From contig NZ_CP117460.1 in assembly GCF_030687145.1 (NCBI RefSeq), forward strand, positions 4,526,001 to 4,590,000: DNA of 64,000 nt, written 5' to 3'. The translations under genes were made by a program, and so were the position numbers. Below are positions 43,536 through 52,389 of the stretch, in pieces (position 1 is the stretch's first letter; each line of letters opens with the position of its first letter). Source of the DNA: Pseudomonas sp. FP1742 (GTDB taxonomy: Bacteria > Pseudomonadota > Gammaproteobacteria > Pseudomonadales > Pseudomonadaceae). The notes beneath the pieces were generated by a model. That model was not told the origin of the DNA and did not search any database. It was given only the letters and a program-made list of their open reading frames with translations.

Positions 43536-43958
43536 CTATAGGCTGGTTGGCCGGACGTCTAGCCCTGCTTCTGGCGCCGAGAAAACGCGGAAGTATTTCT
43601 CCTGCCCCTTCTTCAATATTGTTTCTGTCTCTGTGCGTTTTTCATTCAATTGCCCGCAAAGTCCTGCTCCTTCTATCGCGGCACCTACAACCCACTCCCC
43701 CGGAGCAAGTATAAAAGTCGCCTTTTCTTCTGGGGCGAGCTTCGCCGCTCGCTCACCGTTAAGGAAAATAGTAGCGTAGCAGCCGCTGCCCATAAAGCCG
43801 CTATCTCGGATAACTGTAAGCGTCCCCGAGCCCTCCAGTGCAACTTGATAAGCCAGTACGCGATCGGCCGGTGCTTTTATAGCTTGCGCCGACGGAACTG
43901 GCGAAGTTGCACATCCTGCCAGCGCGATCAGGGCCAAGGCCGCGAGAGTTTTGCGCAT
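43536..43958 (-). CDS. prophage lipoprotein between tail genes K and I
   Basis: A 140-residue protein with a lipoprotein signal (MRKTLAALALIALAGCATS; lipobox LAGC) and a mature part with TVIRDSGFMGSGCYATIFLN and EGAGLCGQLNEK. It is a paralogue of the lipoprotein at 24635-25057. Inserted between tail genes, it is not a virion assembly gene in lambda; superinfection exclusion or envelope modification is conceivable. The ATG follows GGAGGCTCACC. Confidence 0.75.
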   Translation of the reverse strand: MRKTLAALALIALAGCATSPVPSAQAIKAPADRVLAYQVALEGSGTLTVIRDSGFMGSGCYATIFLNGERAAKLAPEEKATFILAPGEWVVGAAIEGAGLCGQLNEKRTETETILKKGQEKYFRVFSAPEAGLDVRPTSL

Positions 43959-44016
43959 GGTGAGCCTCCGAGTGTTTTGGCGACTCTAACAGGGAAGATG
44001 CGCACAAATACAGGGC

Positions 44017-44724
44017 CTATCGCGTGTATCGCATGATATGCGTCGTGCATTCACGGTAGGCGCGTCCGTAGACTTCTTTGCAGCTCAGGCGCCCATAGAG
44101 GTGGTGCAGCAGGATGTCGCCATCCAGCCAGATGGCTCCATGGCACGGCGTCGAACTACCGATCGCCATGACGATCAAGTCTCCCTGCTCGGGCGTGTCG
44201 ACTGGGACGAAGCCGGTCTTGGCGAAGTTGTCGACGTACAGGTTCTCGCCGTTGTGCCACCAGTCATCCTTGCGGTGAAAGTCTGGCAGGGTGATGCCGA
44301 GCACTTGCCGGTAGTAGTCGCGGACCAAGGTATAGCAGTCGATCACGCCATGGACGAACACGCGGCCTTCCAGCGCCATTTCGCCAGAGGCCGGCATCTC
44401 ATGCCATGTCGCTACATCGCCGACCAAGCCAACGATCCACCAGGCGGTGCGACTCGCGGCATGGCTGGCCAAGTCATGCAGGCTTGGCTCTGGACCAACG
44501 TCCGGGTGCGAATGAACGATAGCCACGATGTCGCCCAGGTCTTCGGCGGCCGCATAGTCCTCGGGGTGCAGGATGAAGTGGTCGGGCTCCTCGGATTGGT
44601 TGCGGCATGGCCTGTACTGCGGCTTACCGCGCACGCTGACGACCAGCCCCACGGACTCCCGCGGGTACTCGGCTCGGGCATGCTCCTCAGCCTCTGACCG
44701 ACACTTGCTGAACAATTCACTCAT
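44017..44724 (-). CDS. tail assembly protein K (Mov34/MPN plus NlpC/P60)
   Basis: A 235-residue two-domain protein. The N-terminal part has the JAB/MPN metal motif (VAIVHSHPDVGPEPS), and the C-terminal part the NlpC/P60 catalytic Cys and His (GVIDCYTLVRDYYRQ, TPCHGAIWLDGDILLHH). ATG 44724 is chosen by the family start MSELFSKCRSEAEEHA; the frame is open 312 bases further up in gene L. It probably processes peptidoglycan or tail parts during tail-tip assembly. Confidence 0.88.
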   Translation of the reverse strand: MSELFSKCRSEAEEHARAEYPRESVGLVVSVRGKPQYRPCRNQSEEPDHFILHPEDYAAAEDLGDIVAIVHSHPDVGPEPSLHDLASHAASRTAWWIVGLVGDVATWHEMPASGEMALEGRVFVHGVIDCYTLVRDYYRQVLGITLPDFHRKDDWWHNGENLYVDNFAKTGFVPVDTPEQGDLIVMAIGSSTPCHGAIWLDGDILLHHLYGRLSCKEVYGRAYRECTTHIMRYTR

Positions 44725-44726
44725 GG

Positions 44727-45419
44727 TCAGAGCCTCGGAACGTTGGCAATGCCCGGGAAGCCGCCAAAGGGGAGTTCGCCATTGGCGCCAAAGCGTAACT
44801 TGCAGCCAGTGACAGTCCGACTGCACTGATCCCGGCTGGGGTCGCTGGTGGGGTTGTTGAGGTAGTCCGCCACTGGGCCGCCGGCATAGCCACACTCTCC
44901 AGACCGGTAGGCCCATAGGCAAGTGCCGGCAATGACCTGGCGCCGCGGAAGCTTGACGCCTTGCAGGTCGAGCGGAGAGCCCAGTTCGAATTCGATGGCT
45001 GCCGGCGTTTCGTTGGCCTTGCGCGTGATGATCCACGTTTCGACCGGGTACTCTTCGGAGGGGTTTGCCGTTGGGTTGCCGGCCGAGAAGTTCACTGCAT
45101 CCAGGTACTTGACCAGGGTGCGCCGACGCTTGAGTTTGGCGCCGAGCAAGTCCTCATATTGCCGGCACAGCGCAGAGATAGTGCCGCCGAAGTTGCCGAC
45201 CTGCAGCTTGGGCCGCGCCGGCGAGCCTTGGCTCGGCGTTGCAAACTCCTCAGCGTTGATTGGCCACGGCGTATAGGTGTTGCCCTGCCAGATGACCGAA
45301 CCAAGGTTTTCGTTTGTCCCGGCAGTGAAGCGAAGGGTCAGGCTCGGTAGCACCAGCTCGAACCCCTCCCACATGGTCAGACCGGTTGCCAGCGAAAGCT
45401 GACCCTGGAGTGCGGTCAT
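44727..45419 (-). CDS. minor tail protein L
   Basis: A 230-residue lambda L-family protein with a cysteine cluster (GTCLWAYRSGECGYAGG, DQCSRTVTGCKLRFG) that in lambda L binds an iron-sulfur cluster. It overlaps the M gene (45416) by four bases and precedes K. It forms part of the tail tip baseplate. Confidence 0.88.
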   Translation of the reverse strand: MTALQGQLSLATGLTMWEGFELVLPSLTLRFTAGTNENLGSVIWQGNTYTPWPINAEEFATPSQGSPARPKLQVGNFGGTISALCRQYEDLLGAKLKRRRTLVKYLDAVNFSAGNPTANPSEEYPVETWIITRKANETPAAIEFELGSPLDLQGVKLPRRQVIAGTCLWAYRSGECGYAGGPVADYLNNPTSDPSRDQCSRTVTGCKLRFGANGELPFGGFPGIANVPRL

Positions 45420-45745
45420 TCGTAAACCTCCTCAAAGGTCGCAGACAGGCCGTCCACGCCGCGGGCGATGTCGGTCCTGGTCCATTCGCGGCAAACAAAA
45501 ACCCCGATAGACTGACCGTGGTGCGTGTAGTTGAAGGCCTCGACGGCGCCTCGGGCTGCGAGAAAGGCATCGATCAGATCAATCTCCGCCTTGGCCCGCT
45601 TGAACGTCAGCGAGTACTTGCGTGGCTGCCGATTGATCCCGGTCCCCTGCCGCTGCTCATACCCATCGCCGAACTTGATCACCTTGACGGTCGGCGTGAT
45701 CACCCGGGAGGCGTCGTATGTTGGAACCCATGTGAATGCCAGCAT
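45416..45745 (-). CDS. minor tail protein M
   Basis: A 109-residue protein (FTWVPTYDASRVITPTVKVI, FGDGYEQRQGTGINRQPRKY) of the lambda M family. It lies between the tape measure and L genes, in the normal order. It contributes to the tail tip. Confidence 0.88.
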   Translation of the reverse strand: MLAFTWVPTYDASRVITPTVKVIKFGDGYEQRQGTGINRQPRKYSLTFKRAKAEIDLIDAFLAARGAVEAFNYTHHGQSIGVFVCREWTRTDIARGVDGLSATFEEVYE

Positions 45746-45754
45746 GCTGCCTCC

Positions 45755-48700
45755 TTAAGTGAGTTGCCCACCGTTACGGCGTGCGAGTGATATTTCCTGA
45801 CGGCAAACCACCTTGATGGCTTCAGCCAGGCGCGCCGGATCTGGTGAAGCGCCACCACCTTCGGAGGCGTCTACCGTCACGCTGACGTTGACCGTGCTGG
45901 AGTTGGCCCCGCCGCGAACGCCGAGACGGCCTTGCGAGTCGCGAGCCAGAGGCACAATCGCCTCCGGACCAGCCTCACCCATTACCCCGGTTTTGCCGTT
46001 GGCCATACCAAAGGCTGTTGGTGTGCTGATGACGCTGTCGGAGAAGGCCCCGCCATTGGCGAACATCTGCACGCCGCCGGCCCAGGCTCCGCCTTTCGCC
46101 TGCGGGAAGTAGGTCGACGAGTAGCCAGCTTGTGATGCGCCAACGTTCGACGAGGTCGCACCGGCAGAGCCCGAGGCAAGACCATTTCCGCTACCACCGA
46201 AATAGGTGCCAGCCACATTGGCAGCCAGGCCGAACAGACCACTCAGTGCAGAGGAGCTGGCCTGCCGAGCAGCAATCCGCGCCATATCAGCCAGAATCGA
46301 CTTGGCCAGATCAGAGAACGAAGCCTTGCCGGTCGTGACGAATCGTGTAAAGGCGTCCTCAGCCGAACTGAACGCATTGGTGAACAGGCTCTTCGTCTGC
46401 CCGGCCACGTCCCGCGTCGATTCCAGGTAGTTTTCCCAGGCCGACGATGCGCCGGCGCTCCAGCTGCCCTGTGCCGAGGTCATGTCGTCGTAGTTGGCGA
46501 CAACCACGTTGCGCAGGTCCTGCTGGCTCTGTGCGACGGCCTTGAGCTTGGCGTTGTACTCGTCGAGGCTCATGCCCCTTGAGCCGTCACCGTACTGGTT
46601 GGCCAGATCGATACGCTGGGCGTTGGCCTTGTCGTCGATGCTGTTGAATTGCCCGGATAGCGCTTTCTGCCGATCACCCTGGCCGAGCCCTGCTGCGTCT
46701 CGCTGGCCTTGGTTGCGCAACGTGACGGCCTGCTGCTGCAAGGCATCGGTGTAGGTCTTGATCGCCAAAGCCTGCTTCTTGACCCTGCCCTCTTCGTTGG
46801 TCGCGAGGATCTCAAGCTGGCTGTCGGCATCCTTCTGCGCCTTGACCATGCTGGTGCGTGCGTCGGCGATCTTCTGGTCCAGCTCGATGCGTTGCTGGCC
46901 AGTCGTGCCCGACTTGTCCTTGACCGCCTCCAGTGCCGCAATCTCAGCCTGGTAGGCGCCAGTGACCTCTTCACGCTCCGCCCGGATCAGCGCTGTACGC
47001 TGGTCGAGGTAATTTTGCTGCGTGATCAGCCCGGCCTTCTGCTGCGCCTCAAGCTCTTTCTCGGAGTTCGAGTAGGTGGCCTGCAGCTCCTTGATAGCGT
47101 TCTGGGCGTCGTTGTAGCCGGTCAGGTTGAGCTGATTGGCCTTGCCGGCGGGATCCTTGTTCTTGTCCTTGATGTTCTGGATGTTCTTCGCGACAACGGC
47201 AGCCTGAACCAATGGGTCGTCAGGGTTGGCCGCGCGAAGCTTCTCGACATCGCGCTGATACTCCTTGATCAGCTTGTTACGCTTTTCCTCATTGCTGAGG
47301 TTGGCGTCACTGAGCGCCTTGAGTTTGCCAGCCGCCTCGATCCCTTCCTGCTGGACCTGAACCCGGTCACCGATGAACTTGGTTCTCGACTTCTCGGCTT
47401 CTATTTGAAGCTCAAGGTAGTCGAGATCCTTTTTATCCTGCTCGGTGTTGCGGGTATCCAGCCCCAATGCCATGGCGCGCCCGCCACGGCCTTGATTCGA
47501 TTTCAGGCGCTGGCGAATTTCTTCCGCTTGCTGCTCCAGGGTCTGAGTCCGGCCGATGTTGAGCGTGGCATCCAGCGCGCCAAGCGCTGCAGACTTGATT
47601 CCTTTCCAGGCGCTTTCGATCAGGCCCAGATTCTGGGTGATCTCACCTGTTCTGGAGTTGATGGTCGAGGCATAGGTGTCGGTCAGCAGCTTGGCGGCGC
47701 CGATAGTGTCGCCCTGCTCCTTCAGCGCAACGATCTGCGAGTAGACAGCTGCCGTCAGGAAGCCGTACTGATCGTTCAGCTCCTTCGCCGCAGCGACCGG
47801 ATCCTTGGCGATCTTGGCGAACTCGGCGATGGTTTCATCAATCGCCTTGCCGGTAGTTTTCTCCATCTCCAGCGCAGCCGTAGCGATCTCGCCAAAGCTT
47901 TCGCCGGCAATCTTGCTATTGCCAGCCAGCTTGGCCAGTACCTCAGCAGCAGCACCGGTGGTGCCAACTGTCGCACTGACTTGGCCGGCCAGAGTTGCCA
48001 ACTGGTCAGCGCTGGTTCCTGCCGCATTGCCGGTGAGGACCAGGGCGGTATTGTAGGCAGTGGACTCCTGACTACCCTTGTAATAGGCGAACCCCAGCGC
48101 AGCAGCTGCCGCAGCTGCAACGGTGAAGGGGTTTACCAGTGCCAGAACATAACCACCCAGAGCCTTCGCTGCCGGGCCGACACCGCCAAACATGTCTTTC
48201 AGTTGACCGCCTTGTTGTAGAAACACCTGCAGTGGTGCTTGGCCGGCCTGAAGACTGGTCACAATGTCAGTGAACTGCGCTGGCACCCCGCGCAATGCCG
48301 CGGCTGTTTGCTTGGCTGAGACTCCGGTTTGAATGGCGGCCTTGTTGAAGTTGACCAAGCCAGCAGTTGCTTCGGCGCCTTGCTTGCTGATCTGTCCAAA
48401 AACCGGAGTGCCAGATCCAGACCATGCGCCAAGCCCCTTCAGGCCGGTCGATAGATAGGTGAGTTTCTGTCCTGCTTCAAGGAATGCGACGCCAGACTCT
48501 TTGGTGGTTGCATTCAGCGACGCAAGCCATGCTTTTGCCTCTTGAGTCGATTTCAGCGAGTCGACAAAGGTGCCATTCTTGATTGAGTTGCCAAGTGAGA
48601 ACATGCCAGCTTCAAGAGCTGTCGTGCCACCGTGCAGTGCGCGAAATGAGCCAACTGCACTATCTGCAGAGACTGTTTGCTGCTTAATGGCAACGGCCGC

Positions 48701-49057
48701 TCTTTCAGCGCTTCTGACAACCTTTTCTTGAGTTCCATTGAGCGCTTCAGATCGTTCGCGGTACGTGCCTATGGAATTGGCCGCCGCCTGAAACGAGCTG
48801 GACGCATCCGTAATGGACTTCCCGACTGAAACCATCGCCCGCGCTGTAGCGTCCTGCTTGGCATTCAGAGCTTGCAGCTCGCGGACGATCTGCTGAGTAT
48901 CCGCAGCCATACCGCCTAGGGCTTGCTCCCAAGCCTTACCCGTGCGCTTGACAGTCTCTTCGGCTCGAACGCCTGAGTCGACCATCTTGTCCATGTCAGT
49001 AGAGGCTTTTGCAGCGTCCGACGTATCAATCTTTATGCCGAGCGATGCAATATCCAT
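45755..49057 (-). CDS. tape measure protein
   Basis: An 1100-residue protein. The first about 130 residues are coiled coil (RTGKAWEQALGGMAADTQQI, ELQALNAKQDATARAMVSVG), followed by GVPAQFTDIVTSLQAGQAPL with hydrophobic helices at about 315-335, a long helical middle, and a Gly/Ser/Ala-rich C-terminus (GGAFSDSVISTPTAFGMANG). Length and position between tail chaperones and M identify it as the tail-length ruler. A 503-codon antisense frame over it is considered a shadow. Confidence 0.9.
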   Translation of the reverse strand: MDIASLGIKIDTSDAAKASTDMDKMVDSGVRAEETVKRTGKAWEQALGGMAADTQQIVRELQALNAKQDATARAMVSVGKSITDASSSFQAAANSIGTYRERSEALNGTQEKVVRSAERAAVAIKQQTVSADSAVGSFRALHGGTTALEAGMFSLGNSIKNGTFVDSLKSTQEAKAWLASLNATTKESGVAFLEAGQKLTYLSTGLKGLGAWSGSGTPVFGQISKQGAEATAGLVNFNKAAIQTGVSAKQTAAALRGVPAQFTDIVTSLQAGQAPLQVFLQQGGQLKDMFGGVGPAAKALGGYVLALVNPFTVAAAAAAALGFAYYKGSQESTAYNTALVLTGNAAGTSADQLATLAGQVSATVGTTGAAAEVLAKLAGNSKIAGESFGEIATAALEMEKTTGKAIDETIAEFAKIAKDPVAAAKELNDQYGFLTAAVYSQIVALKEQGDTIGAAKLLTDTYASTINSRTGEITQNLGLIESAWKGIKSAALGALDATLNIGRTQTLEQQAEEIRQRLKSNQGRGGRAMALGLDTRNTEQDKKDLDYLELQIEAEKSRTKFIGDRVQVQQEGIEAAGKLKALSDANLSNEEKRNKLIKEYQRDVEKLRAANPDDPLVQAAVVAKNIQNIKDKNKDPAGKANQLNLTGYNDAQNAIKELQATYSNSEKELEAQQKAGLITQQNYLDQRTALIRAEREEVTGAYQAEIAALEAVKDKSGTTGQQRIELDQKIADARTSMVKAQKDADSQLEILATNEEGRVKKQALAIKTYTDALQQQAVTLRNQGQRDAAGLGQGDRQKALSGQFNSIDDKANAQRIDLANQYGDGSRGMSLDEYNAKLKAVAQSQQDLRNVVVANYDDMTSAQGSWSAGASSAWENYLESTRDVAGQTKSLFTNAFSSAEDAFTRFVTTGKASFSDLAKSILADMARIAARQASSSALSGLFGLAANVAGTYFGGSGNGLASGSAGATSSNVGASQAGYSSTYFPQAKGGAWAGGVQMFANGGAFSDSVISTPTAFGMANGKTGVMGEAGPEAIVPLARDSQGRLGVRGGANSSTVNVSVTVDASEGGGASPDPARLAEAIKVVCRQEISLARRNGGQLT

Positions 49058-49099
49058 AGACCACCTTCAAATAAGCGCCCGGCTTAACGGGCTGCGTTC

Positions 49100-49390
49100 T
49101 CACGCCTCGGCCATGACGGCCAGCGCCTCGGCCTCCATGATCTGGAGGTCAGGAAATATCTCGGGGATTTGCCGCTTCTTTATGCCGATTAGGACTGCTA
49201 CTTCACGGACTACGGAGTAATCCAGTCCGGTAGCCCCGCCAGCACCAGTACGCCATTGAGTGCCCAGCGCATTGAACAGGCGGAAGACTGGCCAGTTATC
49301 TGGCCAGATCTCCACGTCGTCATTTGCAATATCAGCTAGCGTCAGGCCCAGCTTGGCCATGTCTTCGGCTGTGGCGCACGGCTCATACAT
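49100..49390 (-). CDS. tail assembly chaperone, T part (DUF1799)
   Basis: A 96-residue frame with DDVEIWPDNWPVFRLFNALG and QWRTGAGGATGLDYSVV, the DUF1799 pattern. It is analogous to lambda T and is probably made as a G-T fusion by -1 frameshifting at 49411-49417; the frame is open without a stop from that site to the ATG at 49390. A separate initiation at 49390 has no clear ribosome site, which strengthens the fusion model. It bridges the tape measure during tail assembly. Confidence 0.8.
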   Translation of the reverse strand: MYEPCATAEDMAKLGLTLADIANDDVEIWPDNWPVFRLFNALGTQWRTGAGGATGLDYSVVREVAVLIGIKKRQIPEIFPDLQIMEAEALAVMAEA

Positions 49391-49407
49391 CGCGCGCGCT
49401 GCGGCGA

Positions 49408-49791
49408 TCAGTTTCCCCGGCGGGCAACCTCGTAGGCCTTCTGGTAGGCATCGATAACTGCGGTAGGAGCGCCGACGCAGGCAGTGACCAGATCCACGAT
49501 CGCCTCTTCCGTGAACGCATCATCAAACGCCCAGCCGACCACAATGTCTTTCATCTGGCTGGCTTGAAGCTTGATCTCGGCGGCGGTGGTTTCCTCCCAC
49601 GTCGATCCTTCCTTGGTAGCTGCTGCAACCGTGGCTTCGCGCGCGGCATTCCACTTGTCGAACATCGCGGAAAGCTCGTTGCGGTCGCGATACTTGAACT
49701 CGAACTCAACCGAGATCGGATCGGCGCCGACGCGAGGGATCTCGACTTCCTTCTTGAACGTCGGGTTCTGGGCAATCTTGAAACTGGCCAT
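49408..49791 (-). CDS. tail assembly chaperone, G part
   Basis: A 127-residue protein (MASFKIAQNPTFKKEVEIPR, VSIEFEF-like segment SVEFEFKYRDRNELSAMF) of the phage tail assembly chaperone family. Its last codons are CGG GGA AAC TGA, so the slippery heptamer G GGA AAC directly precedes the stop. It lies between the tail tube gene and the T frame, as lambda G. The product coats the tape measure protein. Confidence 0.82.
   Translation of the reverse strand: MASFKIAQNPTFKKEVEIPRVGADPISVEFEFKYRDRNELSAMFDKWNAAREATVAAATKEGSTWEETTAAEIKLQASQMKDIVVGWAFDDAFTEEAIVDLVTACVGAPTAVIDAYQKAYEVARRGN
49411..49417 (-). promoter_or_regulatory. -1 ribosomal frameshift site G GGA AAC
   Basis: On the minus strand the zero-frame codons are CGG GGA AAC TGA. 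The heptamer GGGAAAC fits X XXY YYZ exactly in the zero frame. After a -1 slip the ribosome reads CTG ATC GCC GCA GCG CGC GCG ATG, entering the DUF1799 frame without a stop. Lambda G/GT uses the closely related GGGAAAG. Confidence 0.8.
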
Positions 49792-49800
49792 GGGGCTTCC

Positions 49801-50448
49801 TTACGACGTGTAGCGAGTGGCGGTGGCTTGCAGCGCCATGGAAACAGTCTTTGTCATCACGTTGTTGCGCGAGATGGCCGGCTGTTGCGAGAACGAGGTG
49901 AAGACGCCGTAGTACAGCTTGTCGGTGCCTGGCAGGTTCATGCGCGCAGCCTGGATGGTACGGGCAGTGTCTGCCGCAGTAACGACTGGCACGTATGGCA
50001 GGGCCGGGTCATCCGCAACGGTGATGGTCATGCTGGCGGCAGACTTGTCGGTCGGAATCTGGAAGCCTTGCTGCGCCTCGAGGAAGGCGACATCCGCGTA
50101 GTTCTGCTCGCCGCCGGCCGACGCGAAGTCGGTGATTTGCGGGATCTGCACCCAGGTCAGCACCTTTTTCAGGCTGCCAACACCAGAACCGGCCGGGTAC
50201 ACGGTAGTGTCGGTGGTGTCGATCGCTTCCAGGGTGATCGCGGTGGCAGTTGCTGCCTTGACGCGGACGACCTTGTTGTTCAGTGCGGTCCAGCCAGACG
50301 CGACCAGCAGAATATCGCCGACCGCCAGCGTGGCGCCGGTCACGGTGCAGATGGCTTCGGAGGCGTTGGAGATCGCCGAGAAAGCGAGTGGTGCGGCGTA
50401 GGTGGCGGCGTGTTCGAACGTCGCACCGTTTGGCAATTTTACGGCCAT
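49801..50448 (-). CDS. major tail (tube) protein
   Basis: A 215-residue protein (MAVKLPNGATFEHAATYAAP, NKVVRVKAATATAITLEAID, LPGTDKLYYGVFTSFSQQPA) with the features of a siphophage tail tube protein. ATG 50448 follows GAGGAATACCC; the frame extends 27 bases upstream. A hairpin (50476-50495) lies between it and the tail terminator gene. Confidence 0.82.
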   Translation of the reverse strand: MAVKLPNGATFEHAATYAAPLAFSAISNASEAICTVTGATLAVGDILLVASGWTALNNKVVRVKAATATAITLEAIDTTDTTVYPAGSGVGSLKKVLTWVQIPQITDFASAGGEQNYADVAFLEAQQGFQIPTDKSAASMTITVADDPALPYVPVVTAADTARTIQAARMNLPGTDKLYYGVFTSFSQQPAISRNNVMTKTVSMALQATATRYTS

Positions 50449-50475
50449 GGGTATTCCTCTATGCAGAAATGACAA

Positions 50476-50495
50476 AACCCGCTCAATGGCGGGTT
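50476..50495 (-). terminator. hairpin before the tail tube gene
   Basis: AACCCGC (50476-50482) pairs with GCGGGTT (50489-50495) around TCAATG; on the minus strand followed by TTGTC, a weak U-tract. Confidence 0.55.
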
Positions 50496-50517
50496 CTGGG
50501 TTTGCCCAATGGGCGGA

Positions 50518-50937
50518 TTAGTTGGTGTCGGCCCGGTACTGGATCGACAGCGGCAGCGTGGTGGTCGTGTCGCCCTGCTGGGCTGAGCCAGTGGACATCG
50601 GTGCGCGGACGTATACGGTGAAGGTCGTCTTTGTCAGGCCGAGGTTGTTCGGGAACAGAGCGGCGATCTCGTCGGCGATCCCTTCAGCGGCACCACGACC
50701 GATGCCGGCCTTGGTCACCACGCTGACCTGAAAGACGCCACGGTAAGCCGTGTGCTTGCCTTCAAGGTCTTCGCTGGTCGTGTTGGCCGGCAGCAGGAAG
50801 GCGCGCAGGTAGGGCGAGCCGTCCGCTGGCGGCGTGAAGGCGACGTCTTCGTAGGCAATCGGCAGCGCCGGAACCCGGGCAGTCGCCCACGTCTTCAGGC
50901 GAGCCTCAAACAGGGAGCGGATGATCTTGTCTGACAT
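50518..50937 (-). CDS. tail terminator-like protein
   Basis: A 139-residue protein (IIRSLFEARLKTWATARVPA, RGVFQVSVVTKAGIGRGAAE, TTTLPLSIQYRADTN) resembling tail terminator/minor tail U-like proteins (DUF4128 type). It abuts the gp10-like gene (shared base 50937). It would cap the tail tube and join it to the head. Confidence 0.72.
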   Translation of the reverse strand: MSDKIIRSLFEARLKTWATARVPALPIAYEDVAFTPPADGSPYLRAFLLPANTTSEDLEGKHTAYRGVFQVSVVTKAGIGRGAAEGIADEIAALFPNNLGLTKTTFTVYVRAPMSTGSAQQGDTTTTLPLSIQYRADTN

Positions 50938-51506
50938 CAGGGAAGCTCCGAGACGGCTTTATCGATGAACATCTGCACTTCGAGGACGGAGATGCGGACC
51001 ATGCCGGCGGGGGCCTGGGTCGAGTGCCCATATTCGAGCGGCTGGCCGTAAGGCAGGTTATTCATCATCCAGATGGTGCCGACCTGGGTCGTGAAGCCTT
51101 GGATGACGCCTATCCCCTCGCCTTTCGAGTCGTTGCCAGACGGGTCGATGCGCTCGAGCGTGCCGGTCTTGGCTACGTCGAAGCTGACCTGCCAGTTGCC
51201 CCGGAAGCGCCCGCCGACATACCCGGCGCCGGCGGTTAGATCCATGCTGTCCTTGATCAGTCGCCCAGGCTTCATCCGGCCGGCCTTGGTGAGGTTCGCC
51301 GGAACGTTGCGCAGCTCGGCATTCAGCCGTGATACTTCATTGTTGTACTGGGTCGCGGTGGCGTTGGCTGCCCATAGCTCAGGGTTGCCAACCGGGGATC
51401 GATCCACCACGGCGCCCAGCAGGTCGATAGCGACCTTCTTGATGACCGTCTCGGCATTGGCTTCGGCCTTCGCGGCGAACGCCTTCAGGTCCAGGGAGAA
51501 GCTCAT
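50937..51506 (-). CDS. HK97 gp10-like/head-tail joining protein
   Basis: A 189-residue protein (MSFSLDLKAFAAKAEANAET, GNWQVSFDVAKTGTLERID, PYGQPLEYGHSTQAPAGMVR) with the pattern of HK97 gp10/minor tail Z-like proteins. ATG 51506 overlaps the preceding gene stop in an ATGA (51503-51506); the frame extends upstream into that gene. Probably a tail completion or connector component. Confidence 0.72.
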   Translation of the reverse strand: MSFSLDLKAFAAKAEANAETVIKKVAIDLLGAVVDRSPVGNPELWAANATATQYNNEVSRLNAELRNVPANLTKAGRMKPGRLIKDSMDLTAGAGYVGGRFRGNWQVSFDVAKTGTLERIDPSGNDSKGEGIGVIQGFTTQVGTIWMMNNLPYGQPLEYGHSTQAPAGMVRISVLEVQMFIDKAVSELP

Positions 51507-51892
51507 TTGCGCGCCTGCACAGCGAAGCCGACAGCGAGGCCGGCGTAATCCCAAGGGTCGACGTTCTGCACGGTGTAGGTGTCGCCGTCGAACAGGATCT
51601 TGTCCTGGCTGATCGGCTTCGGCGTGTCAGTACCATCCAGCAGCAGCGGCGAGACTAGGATCTTCACGTCGCCCTGCTTGATGCGCGAGCCGTCGATGTC
51701 GCTCTGCTTGTAGGTGTCACGAAAGCCTGAACCATCGTATTGAGCCGGAGTGGTCGGCGTGGTGCCCGTCTCCGGGTCGTAATCGCCGGTCGTAACGCGG
51801 ATCAGCGACAGCTCAAGGCCTTTGCCGCCTTGGGAGCGCGGCGCCAACATCCGCGCAGCGCTCGCCTTCGCTCGATCATAGATGTCTGCCAT
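51503..51892 (-). CDS. head-tail connector family protein
   Basis: A 129-residue protein (ADIYDRAKASAARMLAPRSQ, GDVKILVSPLLLDGTDTPKP, LFDGDTYTVQNVDPWDYAGL). Position after the gp6-like gene and the beta-rich composition suggest a head completion/stopper protein. It shares one base with the preceding gene (51892). Family name not certain. Confidence 0.6.
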   Translation of the reverse strand: MADIYDRAKASAARMLAPRSQGGKGLELSLIRVTTGDYDPETGTTPTTPAQYDGSGFRDTYKQSDIDGSRIKQGDVKILVSPLLLDGTDTPKPISQDKILFDGDTYTVQNVDPWDYAGLAVGFAVQARK

Positions 51893-52386
51893 CAGCTTCT
51901 ACTCAGTGAGACCTGACTGGATGACTGCAAAAGCCCAGAGAACTGCGCATAGGACTGCCGAACAGCTGCAGGCTTGCTGATGATGGGGCTTGCAGTCGAG
52001 TACTCGGTTTCAAGCGGGCCAACCTTCTCCCGGCTGATCGCGCCAAGGCGCTGTTCAGGTGGGGAAAGGTCATCCGCATGAATCTCGGTCGCCAGAGCCA
52101 TCTGCCCGGCCTTGACCTGCGCGGGGATGGTGTTGGACGGCAGCAGCCACTTGTTCAGGCTGACTTCATACCGAGGCCAGGCCAGAGTTTGCAGCGAGCT
52201 CACCGTGTGCCCCTTCCAGGGCAGCGCACTCATCTGCAGCGCTGCCCGGCGCAGCAATGCCTCCTGCGACGGCGTATCAGCCGGAATCACCCGGCCGAAG
52301 TTCGCCGCATAGGCGACCAGTTCAGCAGCCGTGGCAAAACTCTCGGCACCTGGAACGATCAAACCGGTTTCGATGACGAGAGCCAT
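51892..52386 (-). CDS. DnaT-like/gp6-like head completion protein
   Basis: A 164-residue protein (ETGLIVPGAESFATAAELVA, LRRAALQMSALPWKGHTVSS, QTLAWPRYEVSLNKWLLPSN). The LAWPR and aromatic pattern is that of phage proteins annotated DnaT-like ssDNA-binding or gp6-like connectors. Position between coat and tail genes argues for a connector role rather than replication. Confidence 0.68.
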   Translation of the reverse strand: MALVIETGLIVPGAESFATAAELVAYAANFGRVIPADTPSQEALLRRAALQMSALPWKGHTVSSLQTLAWPRYEVSLNKWLLPSNTIPAQVKAGQMALATEIHADDLSPPEQRLGAISREKVGPLETEYSTASPIISKPAAVRQSYAQFSGLLQSSSQVSLSRS

Positions 52387-52389
52387 GGG

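Noticed and set aside
46709..48220. 503-codon plus-strand open frame
   Set aside because: It is antisense to the tape measure gene, has no ribosome site and shows a reversed-codon composition; it is a GC-bias shadow.
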